In this document: positions 21,621-31,226 of the stretch, piece after piece
How the letters are laid out: every line of letters begins with the position of its first letter
Position numbering within the stretch: position 1 is the first letter of the stretch
The notes under the pieces: generated by a model
The model's input: only the letters and a program-made list of their open reading frames with translations
What the model was told of the DNA's origin: nothing
The model's database searches: none
Assembly: GCF_900182985.1 (NCBI RefSeq)
Contig: NZ_FXUY01000001.1
Span: 3,286,001 to 3,350,000, forward strand
Source: Pseudomonas helmanticensis
GTDB taxonomy: Bacteria > Pseudomonadota > Gammaproteobacteria > Pseudomonadales > Pseudomonadaceae
Direction: 5' to 3'
DNA: 64,000 bases
Program-made: the position numbers and the translations under genes

Positions 21621-22697
21621 TTGCCGCTGATCAGCGTGATCGAACTGCTTGCCGGCCTGTGCCTGCTGATCTTCGGCGCCGAGCTGATGGTGCGTGCGGC
21701 GGTGCGTCTGGCCGAGCGCCTGCACGTGCGCCCGTTGATCATCGGCCTGACCATCGTCGCCCTCGGCAGCAGCGCACCGCAGATGGCGGTCAGTGTGCAG
21801 GCGGCGTTGGCGCACAACCCCGACATTGCGGTCAGCAGTGTGGTCGGCAGCAGCATCTTCAACATCCTCGTCACCCTCGGCCTGTCGGCGCTGATCATTC
21901 CGCTGCGCGTCTCCCGGCAACTGGTGCGCCTCGATATTCCGCTGATGATCGGCGCCAGCCTGCTGGTGTTCGTGCTCGCCTGGAATGAAGAGATCGGCCG
22001 CTTCGACGGCATTCTGCTGCTGGCCACCCTGGCGCTATACCTGGGCTTGCTGTTGCGCCAGTCACGCCACTCGACGCGACCACATTCTGAACAGACAGAC
22101 ACCGCGCCGGCCTCCTGGATCGGCAGTTCGTTGATGATCATCGCCGGCCTCGCCATGCTGGTGTTCGCCGGGCACCTGCTGCTGGGCGCCGCCGTGGTGG
22201 TGGCGACGGACCTCGGCTTCTCGGAGCGGGTGATCGGCCTTACCGTGGTCGCCGTTGGCACCTCGCTACCGGAACTGGCAACCTCGCTGATCGCGGCATT
22301 GCGCGGACAACGCGACATCGCCGTGGGCAACGTCATCGGCGCCAACCTGTTCAACTTGCTCGGCGTACTCGGCCTGACCGCGTTGATCGCGCCGACGCCA
22401 CTGTCGGTATCGCCGAACGCACTGGATTTCGACCTGCCGGTGATGCTCGGCGTCGCCGCGTTGTGCCTGCCGGTGTTCTATTCCGGCTACCGCGTGACCC
22501 GCGCCGAGGGGTTGTTGTTGCTGGGTTTGTATCTGGCTTACGGGTTGCACGTGGTGTCGTTCACCACCGGCATGCCGCTGGCCGGCAAACTTGAGCGCTT
22601 GATGCTGTTTTATGTCCTGCCGGCGCTGTTGATGTTTCTGCTGTTCACGTCGATCCGCGCCTGGCGCCACCAACACCACAAGAGTGATAAACCATGA
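21621..22697 (+). CDS. Calcium/sodium antiporter-family (CaCA/YrbG) transporter
   Basis: An inner-membrane exchanger with two homologous halves: alpha-1 GLTIVALGSSAPQMAVSV and alpha-2 GLTVVAVGTSLPELATSL, each followed by a VGxSIFNxLxxLG or GANLFNLLGVLG repeat. This pattern defines the YrbG branch of cation/Ca2+ exchangers. Around 10 hydrophobic segments are present. The start is uncertain: after the rlpA-like stop, GGAG (21591) is followed by CTG ACT ATT TTC without a normal start codon. The nearest conventional in-frame starts are TTG 21621 (used here) and GTG 21636. ATT at 21603 has the best spacing. Its stop overlaps the next gene by four bases. Confidence 0.88.
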   Translation: MPLISVIELLAGLCLLIFGAELMVRAAVRLAERLHVRPLIIGLTIVALGSSAPQMAVSVQAALAHNPDIAVSSVVGSSIFNILVTLGLSALIIPLRVSRQLVRLDIPLMIGASLLVFVLAWNEEIGRFDGILLLATLALYLGLLLRQSRHSTRPHSEQTDTAPASWIGSSLMIIAGLAMLVFAGHLLLGAAVVVATDLGFSERVIGLTVVAVGTSLPELATSLIAALRGQRDIAVGNVIGANLFNLLGVLGLTALIAPTPLSVSPNALDFDLPVMLGVAALCLPVFYSGYRVTRAEGLLLLGLYLAYGLHVVSFTTGMPLAGKLERLMLFYVLPALLMFLLFTSIRAWRHQHHKSDKP

Positions 22698-23071
22698 CCG
22701 AATCGAAGAAGTCCGGGGTTGAAGTTCGCCGCCAGGTAATGGGCGATGCGTTTGTTGATCGAGCGTTGGATAACGCCACCGAGTTCACCCAGCCGCTGCA
22801 GGATTTCGTCAATGAACACGCGTGGGGCGGCGTGTGGAATCGTGAAGGTTTGCCGCTGAAGACGCGCAGCTTGATCACCCTCGCCGCGCTGACGGCGTTG
22901 AAGTGCCCGCAGGAGTTGAAAGGCCATGTGCGTGGTGCGCTGAACAACGGTTGCACGGTGGATGAGATTCGCGAGGCGCTGCTGCATTGCGCGGTGTATG
23001 CCGGCGTGCCGGCGGCGATTGACGCATTTCGCGCGGCGCAGGAAGTGATCGATACCTACGAGAAGAGCTGA
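22694..23071 (+). CDS. Carboxymuconolactone decarboxylase family protein
   Basis: A 125-residue all-helical protein of the CMD family. The core RSLITLAALTALKCPQELKGHVRGALNNG and EIREALLHCAVYAGVPAAIDAF matches 4-carboxymuconolactone decarboxylase (PcaC) rather than AhpD: there is no CXXC pair. PcaC acts in the protocatechuate branch of the beta-ketoadipate pathway, but no other pca gene is nearby. The enzymatic role is therefore only probable. The ATG overlaps the antiporter stop (ATGA), suggesting coupled expression. Confidence 0.85.
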   Translation: MTESKKSGVEVRRQVMGDAFVDRALDNATEFTQPLQDFVNEHAWGGVWNREGLPLKTRSLITLAALTALKCPQELKGHVRGALNNGCTVDEIREALLHCAVYAGVPAAIDAFRAAQEVIDTYEKS

Positions 23072-23150
23072 AAGATCGCAGCCTTCGGCAGCTCCTACAG
23101 GAGTACACATTCCCATGTAGGAGCTGCCGCAGGCTGCGATCTTTTGATCT
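23071..23150. repeat. REP type A pair in outward orientation
   Basis: The order is reversed relative to the other pairs: GATCGCAGCC..GGCAGCTCCTACAG comes first, followed by TGTAGGAGCTGCC..GCTGCGATCTTTTGAT. It lies between two convergent genes (CMD-family and AEC transporter). Confidence 0.85.
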
Positions 23151-23153
23151 GCT

Positions 23154-24095
23154 TTAAATCCACCCACCCCACTGCAAAACGAAGATCCCGACATTGGTGG
23201 TAATCGCCGCCATCAACGTGGTCAGCACAATAATCGCCGCCGCCAGCTCATGATTGCCCTGCGCCGCCCGCGCCATGACGAAACTTGCCGCCGCCGTCGG
23301 GCTACCGAAGTACAAAAACAGAATCCCCAACTCCGCCCCGCGAAAGCCCCACAGCCAAGCCCCCAACGTCGCCAGCACCGGCAAACCGATCATCTTCACC
23401 AGGCTTGAACTCAGCGCCATGTTGCCGCTCTTGCGCAGCGCTGCCAGCGACAGGGTGCCGCCGATGCAGATCAGCGCCAGCGGTAACGTGGTCTGCGCCA
23501 GATACTGGCCGGAAGTCTCCAGCCAGCCCGGCAAACCGATCTTGAAATAAGCAAACGGCGCCGCCGCGATCACGCTGATGATCAGCGGATTGCTGAACAC
23601 GCTTTTGCAGATGCTCCACGGATCGGACTTGATCACCGGGCTGTACACCGCCAACACGATGGTCGACAGCGTGTTGTAGAACAGGATCACCAGCGCCGCG
23701 AGAATCGCGCCGAGGGAAATCCCGTAATCGCCGTACATGCTCGCCGCCAGTGCCAGACCGATCACGCCGTTGTTACCGCGAAATGCGCCTTGGGTGTAGA
23801 TACCGCGATCTTCGCGCGGGCATTTGAAAATCGCCCAGCCCCAGGCCAGGGCAAAGCTCACCAGCGTGGCGAGGGAGAAGTAGATCAGCAGGGACGGTTG
23901 CAACGCGGCGTGCAGATCGGCATGCAGAATGCCGAGGAACAGCAGCGCCGGCATGGTCACGTTGAACACCAGCGAGGAGGCGGTGTGAATGAAGTTGTCG
24001 TTGATCCAGTCGATGCGCTTGAGCAGCACACCGAGAAACAACATGGCAAATACCGGCGCGGTGATGTTCAGGGTTTCGAGGAAGATTGCCAGCAT
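23154..24095 (-). CDS. AEC (auxin efflux carrier) family transporter
   Basis: An inner-membrane permease of 313 residues with about ten hydrophobic helices in two five-helix halves. The N-terminal MLAIFLETLNITAPVFAMLFLGVLLKRIDWIN and the central FRGNNGVIGLALA are typical of AEC/malate-permease-type transporters. The substrate is not predictable. The start was set at MLAIFL rather than the upstream ATG at 24143 because of the family N-terminus. Its upstream region runs directly into the tandem repeat array. Confidence 0.86.
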   Translation of the reverse strand: MLAIFLETLNITAPVFAMLFLGVLLKRIDWINDNFIHTASSLVFNVTMPALLFLGILHADLHAALQPSLLIYFSLATLVSFALAWGWAIFKCPREDRGIYTQGAFRGNNGVIGLALAASMYGDYGISLGAILAALVILFYNTLSTIVLAVYSPVIKSDPWSICKSVFSNPLIISVIAAAPFAYFKIGLPGWLETSGQYLAQTTLPLALICIGGTLSLAALRKSGNMALSSSLVKMIGLPVLATLGAWLWGFRGAELGILFLYFGSPTAAASFVMARAAQGNHELAAAIIVLTTLMAAITTNVGIFVLQWGGWI

Positions 24096-24146
24096 GCCGG
24101 GGGAGCCTTGGATGAGCGTCGTTGGATGCCAATGATAAAGCAAAAG

Positions 24147-25316
24147 CCCCTCACCCTAGCCCTCTCCCCGAGGGAGAGGGGACCGATCGGGGGATATTGC
24201 ATTAATCCATCGACCTGAAATGACATCGTTGAATCCATAATCAACTCGGTATTTCAAGTCGATGTATAGCGCCAGACACCTCGATCAGCCCCTCACCCTA
24301 GCCCTCTCCCTGTGGGAGAGGGGACCGATCGGGGGATATTGCAGAAATCCATCGACCTGAAATGACTTCGTTGAATCCATAATCAACTCGGTATTTCAAG
24401 TCGATGTACAGCGCCAGACAACTCGATCAGCCCCTCACCCTAGCCCTTTCCCGGAGGGAGAGGAGACGATCGGGGATATTGCAGAAATCCATCGACCTGA
24501 AATGACATCGCTGAATCCATAATCAACTCGGTATTTCAAGTCGATGTATAGCGCCAGACAACTCGATCAGCCCCTCACCCTAGCCCTTTCCCGGAGGGAG
24601 AGGAGACGATCGGGGATATTGCAGAAATCCATCGACCTGAAATGACATCGCTGAATCCATAATCAACTCGGTATTTCAAGTCGATGTACAGCGCCAGACA
24701 ACTCGATCAGCCCCTCACCCTAATCCTCTCCCCGAGGGAGAGGGGACCGATCGGGGGATATTGCAGAAATCCACCGACCTGAAATGACATCGCTGAATCC
24801 ATAATCAACTCGGTATTTCAAGTCGATGTACAGCGCCAGACAACTCGATCAGCCCCTCACCCTAGCCCTCTCCCCGAGGGAGAGGGGACCGATCGGGGGA
24901 TATTGCAGAAATCCACCGACCTGAAATGACATCGCTGAATCCATAATCAACTCGGTATTTCAAGTCGATGTACAGCGCCAGACAACTCGATCAGCCCCTC
25001 ACCCTAGCCCTCTCCCCGAGGGAGAGGGGACCGATCGGGGGATATTGCAGAAATCCATCGACCTGAAATGACATCGCTGAATCCATAATCAACTCGGTAT
25101 TTCAAGTCGATGTACAGCGCCAGACAACTCGGTAGGCCCCTCACCCTAATCCTCTCCCCCGAGGGAGAGGGGTCGATCGGGGGATATTGCAGAAATCCAT
25201 CGACCTGAAATGACATCGTTGAATCCATAATCAACTCGGTATTTCAAGTCGATGTATAGCGCCAGACAACTCGGTCAGCCCCCTCTCCCTCCGGGAGAGG
25301 GCTGGGGTGAGGGCAG
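24147..25316. repeat. Tandem array: eight ~142-bp palindromic units plus inverted terminal arm
   Basis: Direct copies start at 24147, 24289, 24431, 24571, 24711, 24853, 24995 and 25137, with periods of 142 or 140 bp. Each unit begins with CCCCTCACCCTA (G/A)(C/T)CC(T) and a hairpin CTCTCCCCGAGGGAGAGGGG. It then has a second inverted repeat, CATCGACCTGAAAT versus ATTTCAAGTCGATG about 36 bp apart, and ends with AGCGCCAGACAACTCGATCAG. At 25279 the array closes with the reverse-oriented arm CCCTCTCCCTCCGGGAGAGG..GGGGTGAGGG. The whole array is therefore bounded by inverted ends, like one REPIN/MITE-type element whose interior was amplified. Copies differ by a few substitutions. It separates the 3' end of garD from the 5' end of the AEC transporter gene. 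Confidence 0.95.
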
Positions 25317-25338
25317 CTTTTGCCCTACCCAAAAACCG

Positions 25339-26892
25339 TCAGGTAATCGGCGCCGGGTTGAACAGCGTAATGTCGTTATGCAGCTTGTGCTTCTCCGCCC
25401 ACGTCTGCTGCTTGCCGCTCGCCACATCCAGATAGTAGTGAAACAACTCCCAACCCAATTCCTCGATGGTCGCGCGCCCGGTGGCAATCCGCCCGGCGTC
25501 GATGTCGATCAGATCCGGCCAGCGCTGCGCCAATTCCGTACGCGTCGAGACTTTCACCACTGGCGCCATCGCCAACCCATACGGCGTGCCACGCCCGGTG
25601 GTGAACACATGCAGGTTCATCCCCGCCGCCAACTGCAACGTGCCGCAGACAAAATCACTCGCTGGCGTCGCACAGAAAATCAGACCCTTCTGCTTGAACC
25701 GCTCGCCCGGACCGAGCACGCCGTTGATCGCGCTGCTGCCGGATTTGACGATCGAGCCCAACGACTTTTCGACAATGTTCGACAGCCCGCCCTTCTTGTT
25801 CCCCGGCGTGGTATTCGCACTACGATCCGCCTCACCCTTGGCCAGATAACGGTCGTACCAGTCCATCTCGCGCACCAGTTCCTCGGCGACAGTCTTGGTT
25901 TCAGCACGAGAAGTCAGCAGGTAAATCGCATCGCGCACTTCGGTGACTTCGGAAAACATCACCGTGGCCCCCGCGCGCAACAACAAGTCCGAGGCATAGC
26001 CCAGCGCCGGGTTGGCGGTGATCCCGGAAAACGCATCGCTACCGCCGCATTGCATGCCAAGAATCAACTCGGACGCCGGCACGGTTTCGCGGCGGCGCTG
26101 GTCGAGTTTCTTCAGGCGCACTTCAGCCAGTTGCATGATCTGTTCGATCATCTCGGTGAAACCGTGACTGGAATCCTGCAGGCGATACAGCCACGGATCG
26201 CTGAGATCGACCGATGCATCGTCCTCGTGCATCACCTGCCCGGCCTGCAATTTCTCGCAGCCCAGACTGATCACCAACGCTTCGCCACCCAGATTCGGGT
26301 TGCGCGCCAGATTGCGCACGGTACGAATCGGGATGTAGGCGTCGGTGGCGGTGATCGCCACGCCGCAGCCATAACTGTGGGTCAGCGCCACCACGTCATC
26401 GACGTGCGGGTATTTCGGCAGCAGCTCGTCCTTGATGCGTTTCACCGCATGATCGAGCACGCCGGTGACGCACTGCACGGTGGTGGTGATGCCGAGAATA
26501 TTGCGCGTGCCGACAGTGCCGTCAGCATTGCGATACCCCTCGAAGGTGAAACCTTCCAGCGGTGCCTGCGCGGCCGGCACGTCGGTCGACAGCGGCAGGC
26601 TGTCCAGCGGCGGCGCGGTCGGCATGCGCAGTTGATCTTCCTTGACCCAACTGCCACGGTGAATCGGCTGCAACGCGTAGCCAATCACCTGACCGTAACG
26701 AATCACCTGGCCGCCCTCGGGAATGTCTTCGAGGGTGACCTTGTGGCTCTGCGGGACGAAATCCAGCGTCACTAGGCCATCGGCGAATTCAGTGCCGGCC
26801 GGCACGCCCTGATCGTTGACCACTACCACTACGTTGTCCCGCTCGTGCAGGCGGATGTAGCGCGGCGAGTCGGAATGTTCAATCAACTGCAT
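25339..26892 (-). CDS. garD: Galactarate dehydratase
   Basis: Dehydrates galactarate (mucate) to 5-dehydro-4-deoxyglucarate. The 517-residue protein has an N-terminal SAF-type domain (residues ~1-85, [20 protein letters not shown]) and the large UxaA/GarD catalytic domain with [24 protein letters not shown] and [14 protein letters not shown]. Together with kdgD and the semialdehyde dehydrogenase it forms the route galactarate to 2-oxoglutarate. It lies 11 bp after the MFS gene on the same strand. Confidence 0.94.
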   Translation of the reverse strand: MQLIEHSDSPRYIRLHERDNVVVVVNDQGVPAGTEFADGLVTLDFVPQSHKVTLEDIPEGGQVIRYGQVIGYALQPIHRGSWVKEDQLRMPTAPPLDSLPLSTDVPAAQAPLEGFTFEGYRNADGTVGTRNILGITTTVQCVTGVLDHAVKRIKDELLPKYPHVDDVVALTHSYGCGVAITATDAYIPIRTVRNLARNPNLGGEALVISLGCEKLQAGQVMHEDDASVDLSDPWLYRLQDSSHGFTEMIEQIMQLAEVRLKKLDQRRRETVPASELILGMQCGGSDAFSGITANPALGYASDLLLRAGATVMFSEVTEVRDAIYLLTSRAETKTVAEELVREMDWYDRYLAKGEADRSANTTPGNKKGGLSNIVEKSLGSIVKSGSSAINGVLGPGERFKQKGLIFCATPASDFVCGTLQLAAGMNLHVFTTGRGTPYGLAMAPVVKVSTRTELAQRWPDLIDIDAGRIATGRATIEELGWELFHYYLDVASGKQQTWAEKHKLHNDITLFNPAPIT

Positions 26893-26903
26893 GACGCCGC
26901 TCC

Positions 26904-28268
26904 TCAGGAATGCGCTTGAGACAATTTACCGGTGGCTTCAGTACCGCCGTTGGTTGGCGGCTCTTTGAGTACCACACGTTTGATCGGGCCGACGATGACC
27001 AGATAGCTGAACACCGCGACCAGTGCGTTGGCACCAACGAACACCAGTGCCCATTTGAACGAACCGGTGGAGCTGATGATGTAGCCAATCACGATCGGCG
27101 TGGTGATCGAAGCGATGTTGCCGAAGGTGTTGAACAGGCCACCGCTCAGACCGGCGATCTGTTTTGGCGAGGTGTCGGAAACCACCGCCCAACCCAGTGC
27201 GCCAACGCCTTTGCCGAAGAACGCCAACGCCATGAAGCCGACCACCATCCATTCCACATCGACATAGTTGCAGGCAACGATGCTGCTCGACACCAGCAGA
27301 CCAGCGATGATCGGTGCTTTGCGGGCGAAGGTCAGCGAGTGGCCTTTGCGCAACAGGTAATCGGAAATCACCCCGCCGAGCACGCCGCCAATGAAGCCGC
27401 AGATCGCCGGCAACGAGGCAATGAAACCGGCCTTGAGAATGGTCATGCCACGCTCTTGCACCAGATACACCGGGAACCAGGTCAGGAAGAAATAGGTGAT
27501 GCCGTTGATGCAGTATTGACCCAGATAAACACCGAGCATCATGCGGTTGGTCAGTAACTGACGGATGTAATCCCATTTCGGGCCGTCGGTTTTTTTACCT
27601 TGCTTGACGTCCATGTCGACCATGCCGCCGTTGTCGGCGATGAACTGCACTTCCGCTTCGTTGGCCATCGGGTGTTGGCGCGGGCTGTGGATAACCTTCA
27701 GCCAGATGCCCGAGAAGACGATGCCGAACACACCCATGACAATGAACACATGTTCCCAGCCGAAGGAGTAAACGATCCAGCCCATCAGCGGCGCGAACAA
27801 CACGGTGGCAAAATATTGCGCCGAGTTGAAGATCGCCGAGGCGGTACCGCGTTCAGCGGTCGGGAACCATGCGGCAACGATGCGCGCATTGCCGGGGAAC
27901 GAAGGCGCTTCAGCCAGACCGACCAGAAAGCGCAGCATGAACAGCGCAACAATCGCTGTGGACATGCCGAACTCACCGACAAAGCCTTGCAGCACGGTGA
28001 ACAGCGACCAGGTGAAAATGCTCAGGGCATAGACTTTTTTCGAGCCGAAGCGATCGAGCAACCAGCCACCAGGAATTTGCCCGGCGACGTACGCCCAACC
28101 GAACGCGGAGAAGATGTAGCCGAGGGTGACTGCGTCGATGCCCAGATCTTTTTGCAGGCTGGAGCCGGCAATGGCGATCGTGGCGCGGTCGGCGTAGTTG
28201 ATCGTGGTCACCAGAAACAGCATGAGCAGGATCAAATAGCGGACGTGAGTCGGCTTGGACGATTGCAT
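26904..28268 (-). CDS. MFS hexuronate/galactarate-type symporter (GudP-like)
   Basis: An inner-membrane permease of 454 residues with 12 predicted helices, of the anion:cation symporter branch. The N-terminus [26 protein letters not shown] and the motif [24 protein letters not shown] are typical for GudP/GarP/ExuT transporters. Its tight linkage to garD indicates galactarate (or glucarate) as the substrate. The MFS gene is separated from the upstream aldehyde dehydrogenase by a small repeat cluster. Confidence 0.9.
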   Translation of the reverse strand: MQSSKPTHVRYLILLMLFLVTTINYADRATIAIAGSSLQKDLGIDAVTLGYIFSAFGWAYVAGQIPGGWLLDRFGSKKVYALSIFTWSLFTVLQGFVGEFGMSTAIVALFMLRFLVGLAEAPSFPGNARIVAAWFPTAERGTASAIFNSAQYFATVLFAPLMGWIVYSFGWEHVFIVMGVFGIVFSGIWLKVIHSPRQHPMANEAEVQFIADNGGMVDMDVKQGKKTDGPKWDYIRQLLTNRMMLGVYLGQYCINGITYFFLTWFPVYLVQERGMTILKAGFIASLPAICGFIGGVLGGVISDYLLRKGHSLTFARKAPIIAGLLVSSSIVACNYVDVEWMVVGFMALAFFGKGVGALGWAVVSDTSPKQIAGLSGGLFNTFGNIASITTPIVIGYIISSTGSFKWALVFVGANALVAVFSYLVIVGPIKRVVLKEPPTNGGTEATGKLSQAHS

Positions 28269-28337
28269 GTAGATGTACTCCCACTGATTATTTTTATGCG
28301 CGGGTGAATCTTCTTTGGTCCCGGTATTCCGGGTATT

Positions 28338-28435
28338 CCCTGTATCACGGGGATGTCCGTGTTCGGGTGCACCCTGTATTACGGGGTATCCGTATTTCGG
28401 GTTCCCTGTATTACGGGATGTTCGTATTTCGGGTT
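28338..28435. repeat. Three 32-34 bp tandem repeats next to a REPIN
   Basis: Units begin CCCTGTATYACGGGG at 28338, 28372 and 28404 and continue with A/T-rich TCCGTRTTTCGGG segments. The following REPIN starts with the same CCCTGTA at 28436, so the array appears to have grown from the edge of the REPIN. It lies between the MFS and aldehyde dehydrogenase genes. Confidence 0.85.
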
Positions 28436-28438
28436 CCC

Positions 28439-28522
28439 TGTAGGAGCTGCCGAAGGCTGCGATCTTTTGATCTTGACCTTAAAAACAGGATCAAAAGATC
28501 GCAGCCTGCGGCGGCTCCTACA
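28439..28522. repeat. REPIN (type A)
   Basis: TAGGAGCTGCCGAAGGCTGC.. and ..GCAGCCTGCGGCGGCTCCTA inverted around CTTGACCTTAAAAACAGG. It lies between two genes of the galactarate cluster, 37 bp before the dehydrogenase stop codon on the other side. Confidence 0.88.
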
Positions 28523-28559
28523 GGGATTACGGTGTCAGGGTCGACACCGCGTGCTGCAT

Positions 28560-30005
28560 TCAGGAGCCGATGTAGCTGGTCTTCACGACCGTGTAGAACT
28601 CTTGCGCATAGCGGCCTTGCTCACGTGAGCCATAGGATGAACCCTTACGGCCACCGAACGGAACGTGGTAATCGACGCCAGCGGTCGGCAAGTTGACCAT
28701 GACCATCCCGGCTTGCGAGTGACGTTTGAAGTGGTTGGCGTACTTCAGTGAAGTCGTAGCGATACCCGCCGACAGACCGAACTCGGTGTCGTTGGCCATC
28801 GCCAGCGCCGCGTCGTAATCGGCCACGCGAACGATGTTGGCCACCGGGCCGAAGATCTCTTCGCGGCTGATGCGCATCGACGCTTCACTGTCGGCAAACA
28901 GCGTTGGCGCGAGAAAGTAACCTTCGGTGTCACAGGTCACCAGACCACCGCCACTGACCAGACGCGCACCTTCGGACTGGCCGATGTCGATGTACTTCAT
29001 GTCCTGTTCAAGCTGCGCCTGGGAAACCACCGGACCAATATCAGTACCGGATTTCAGCGCGTGGCCGACCTTGATCGACTTCATGCGCTCGGCCATGGCT
29101 TCGACGAACTGGTCGTGAATCCCGGCAGTAACAATCAAACGGCTCGACGCTGTGCAACGCTGGCCGGTGGAGTAGAACGCGCTCTGCACCGACAGCTCGA
29201 CCGCTTGCTTGAGGTCGGCGTCGTCGAGAATGATCTGCGGGTTCTTGCCGCCCATTTCCAGTTGCACTTTGGCTTGGCGCGAGACGCAACTGACCGCGAT
29301 CTGCCGGCCAACGCCGACCGAACCGGTGAAGCTGATGCCGTCGACTTTCGGGCTCTGCACCAAGGCATCGCCAACCACACGACCGCTGCCCATCACCAGG
29401 TTGAACACGCCGGCCGGGAAGCCTGCGCGGGAGATGATTTCCGCCAGAGCCCAAGCGCAGCCCGGCACCAGATCGGCCGGTTTCAAGACTACGCAGTTAC
29501 CGTAGGCCAGCGCCGGAGCAATCTTCCACGCTGGAATGGCGATCGGGAAGTTCCACGGGGTGATCAGACCGACCACGCCGAGCGCTTCACGGGTGACTTC
29601 GACGTTGACGCCCGGACGCACCGACGGCACATAGTCGCCGGACAGACGCAGGCATTCACCGGCGAAGAACTTGAAGATATTGCCGGCGCGGGTCACTTCG
29701 CCGATGGCTTCGGGCAGGGTCTTGCCCTCCTCCCGTGCCAGCAAGGTGCCAAGCTCTTCGCGACGGGCGAGGATTTCCGTGCCGACTTTGTCCAGCGAAT
29801 CATGACGAGCCTGAATGCCCGACGTCGAATACGCCGGGAAGGCTGCGCGGGCGGCGTCGATGGCGGCGTGAACCTGGCCCAGATCAGCCTTGGCGTAGTC
29901 GCCAATGGTGTCGCTCAGCTCGGACGGGTTGATGTTGGCCGAGTAGTCGGCACCGGCAAGCCATTCGCCGTTGATGTAGTTGTCGTAGCGTTTTGCAGTT
30001 GTCAC
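28560..30005 (-). CDS. 2,5-dioxovalerate (alpha-ketoglutarate semialdehyde) dehydrogenase
   Basis: An NAD(P)-dependent aldehyde dehydrogenase of 481 residues. The catalytic Cys284 lies in TGQRCTASSRL, the general base Glu250 in QLEMGGKNPQ, and the fold signature WNFPIAIPAWKIAPAL is at ~151-166. The neighbours kdgD and garD show its role: oxidising alpha-ketoglutarate semialdehyde to 2-oxoglutarate, the last step of galactarate/glucarate catabolism. The kdgD stop lies about 75 bp upstream on the same strand. Confidence 0.92.
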   Translation of the reverse strand: MTTAKRYDNYINGEWLAGADYSANINPSELSDTIGDYAKADLGQVHAAIDAARAAFPAYSTSGIQARHDSLDKVGTEILARREELGTLLAREEGKTLPEAIGEVTRAGNIFKFFAGECLRLSGDYVPSVRPGVNVEVTREALGVVGLITPWNFPIAIPAWKIAPALAYGNCVVLKPADLVPGCAWALAEIISRAGFPAGVFNLVMGSGRVVGDALVQSPKVDGISFTGSVGVGRQIAVSCVSRQAKVQLEMGGKNPQIILDDADLKQAVELSVQSAFYSTGQRCTASSRLIVTAGIHDQFVEAMAERMKSIKVGHALKSGTDIGPVVSQAQLEQDMKYIDIGQSEGARLVSGGGLVTCDTEGYFLAPTLFADSEASMRISREEIFGPVANIVRVADYDAALAMANDTEFGLSAGIATTSLKYANHFKRHSQAGMVMVNLPTAGVDYHVPFGGRKGSSYGSREQGRYAQEFYTVVKTSYIGS

Positions 30006-30080
30006 AGGGGCAGCCCTCAGATCTCAAAGCCTTCACGCAAAAAGCCGCTGATTGCTCAGCGGCCTCGCTTTAATCGGGTG

Positions 30081-30992
30081 TTACTGCGCACCTTGCTTGT
30101 CGATCAGCGCGGCGAGCATTTCGTACTCTTCACGTGTCAGATCAGTCAGCGGCGCCCGCACCGGGCCGGCGTCATAGCCGGCGATTTTTGCGCCTGCCTT
30201 GACGATGCTCACGGCGTAACCGGCCTTGCGGTTGCGGATGTCGAGGTATGGCAGGAAGAAGTCATCGATGATCTTGCCGACGGTGGCGTGATCTTCACGA
30301 GCGATCGCGTGGTAGAAATCCATCGCGGTTTTCGGGATGAAGTTGAACACCGCCGAGGAGTACACCGGTACGCCCAGCGCCTTGTAGGCCGCGGCGTAGA
30401 CTTCGGCGGTCGGCAGACCGCCCAGATAGCTGAAGCGATCACCGAGGCGGCGACGGATCGACACCATCAATTCGATATCGCCCAGACCGTCCTTGTAGCC
30501 GATCAGGTTCGGGCAGCGCTCGGCCAGACGTTCCAGCAGCGTCGCGTTGAGGCGGCAAACGTTGCGGTTGTAGACGACCACGCCGATGTTGACCGATTTG
30601 CACACTGCTTCAACGTGGTCGGCAACGCCGTCCTGGCTCGCTTCGGTCAGGTAGTGCGGCAACAACAACAGTCCCTTTGCGCCCAGGCGCTCGGCTTCTT
30701 GAGCGTACTCGATGGCCTGGCGGGTCGAACCGCCGACACCGGCGAGAATCGGCACGCTGGTGGCGCAGGTGTCGACGGCAGTCTTGATGATTTCCGAATA
30801 TTCGCTGGCCGCCAGGGAGAAGAACTCACCGGTGCCGCCAGCGGCGAACAGAGCTGAAGCGCCATACGGGGCCAGCCATTCCAGACGCTTGATGTAGCCC
30901 GCGCGGTTGAAATCACCCTGCGCGTTGAAATCGGTCACCGGGAAAGACAGCAGGCCGGCAGAGAGGATGGACTTCAGTTCTTGTGGATTCAT
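30081..30992 (-). CDS. kdgD: 5-dehydro-4-deoxyglucarate dehydratase
   Basis: A DapA/NAL-family lyase of 303 residues that dehydrates and decarboxylates 5-dehydro-4-deoxyglucarate to alpha-ketoglutarate semialdehyde. The Schiff-base Lys167 lies in [11 protein letters not shown], the active-site Tyr141 in VVVYNRN, and the carboxylate-binding GTGE is at residues 53-56. First gene of the minus-strand galactarate group; a candidate GntR operator lies 56-80 bp upstream of its ATG. Confidence 0.95.
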   Translation of the reverse strand: MNPQELKSILSAGLLSFPVTDFNAQGDFNRAGYIKRLEWLAPYGASALFAAGGTGEFFSLAASEYSEIIKTAVDTCATSVPILAGVGGSTRQAIEYAQEAERLGAKGLLLLPHYLTEASQDGVADHVEAVCKSVNIGVVVYNRNVCRLNATLLERLAERCPNLIGYKDGLGDIELMVSIRRRLGDRFSYLGGLPTAEVYAAAYKALGVPVYSSAVFNFIPKTAMDFYHAIAREDHATVGKIIDDFFLPYLDIRNRKAGYAVSIVKAGAKIAGYDAGPVRAPLTDLTREEYEMLAALIDKQGAQ

Positions 30993-31048
30993 TATTCGAA
31001 CACCCTGGTAGCAACGTTTTTTGTGATTGGACCGTTCAGCTTTCGCTG

Positions 31049-31072
31049 AAGTTGTAGGTCATCGTACAACTT
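31049..31072. promoter_or_regulatory. Candidate operator upstream of kdgD
   Basis: AAGTTGTA-N8-TACAACTT forms a perfect inverted repeat 56 bp before the kdgD start. Its right half includes ATCGTACAAC, which also occurs upstream of the FadR-type regulator gene at 33727-33736 in the opposite orientation. It is a likely binding site for that regulator. Confidence 0.6.
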
Positions 31073-31171
31073 AAAAGATAACCGTCAACTGCATTTCATC
31101 GCCGACCCGGCTTTTTTGTCGGACAAGATCGTTTCTTGACGTAGGAAGTTTCTCGGCTAAGGTCTATTTAG

Positions 31172-31187
31172 CTGTATATACATACAG
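31172..31187 (+). promoter_or_regulatory. Consensus LexA (SOS) box
   Basis: CTGTATATACATACAG matches the gammaproteobacterial LexA consensus CTGT-N8-ACAG exactly, with the AT-alternating centre; one more base pair (G..C) extends the palindrome. It ends 39 bp before the ATG of the 31227 gene, where it would block transcription until DNA damage. A TTGACG at 31136 may be the -35 element. Confidence 0.88.
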
Positions 31188-31226
31188 CCAAATAAAACCC
31201 ACCGACGACATATCAAGGAGCCAGAA

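Noticed and set aside
25004..25234. 76-residue minus-strand frame in the tandem array
   Set aside because: It spans the repeat unit boundary and consists of repeat translation (PSPSGERIRVRG-type), with no ribosome-binding site or family features.
24147..25316. Tandem array as a CRISPR locus
   Set aside because: The units are nearly identical over their full length with no variable spacers; each unit contains two hairpins, unlike CRISPR repeats.
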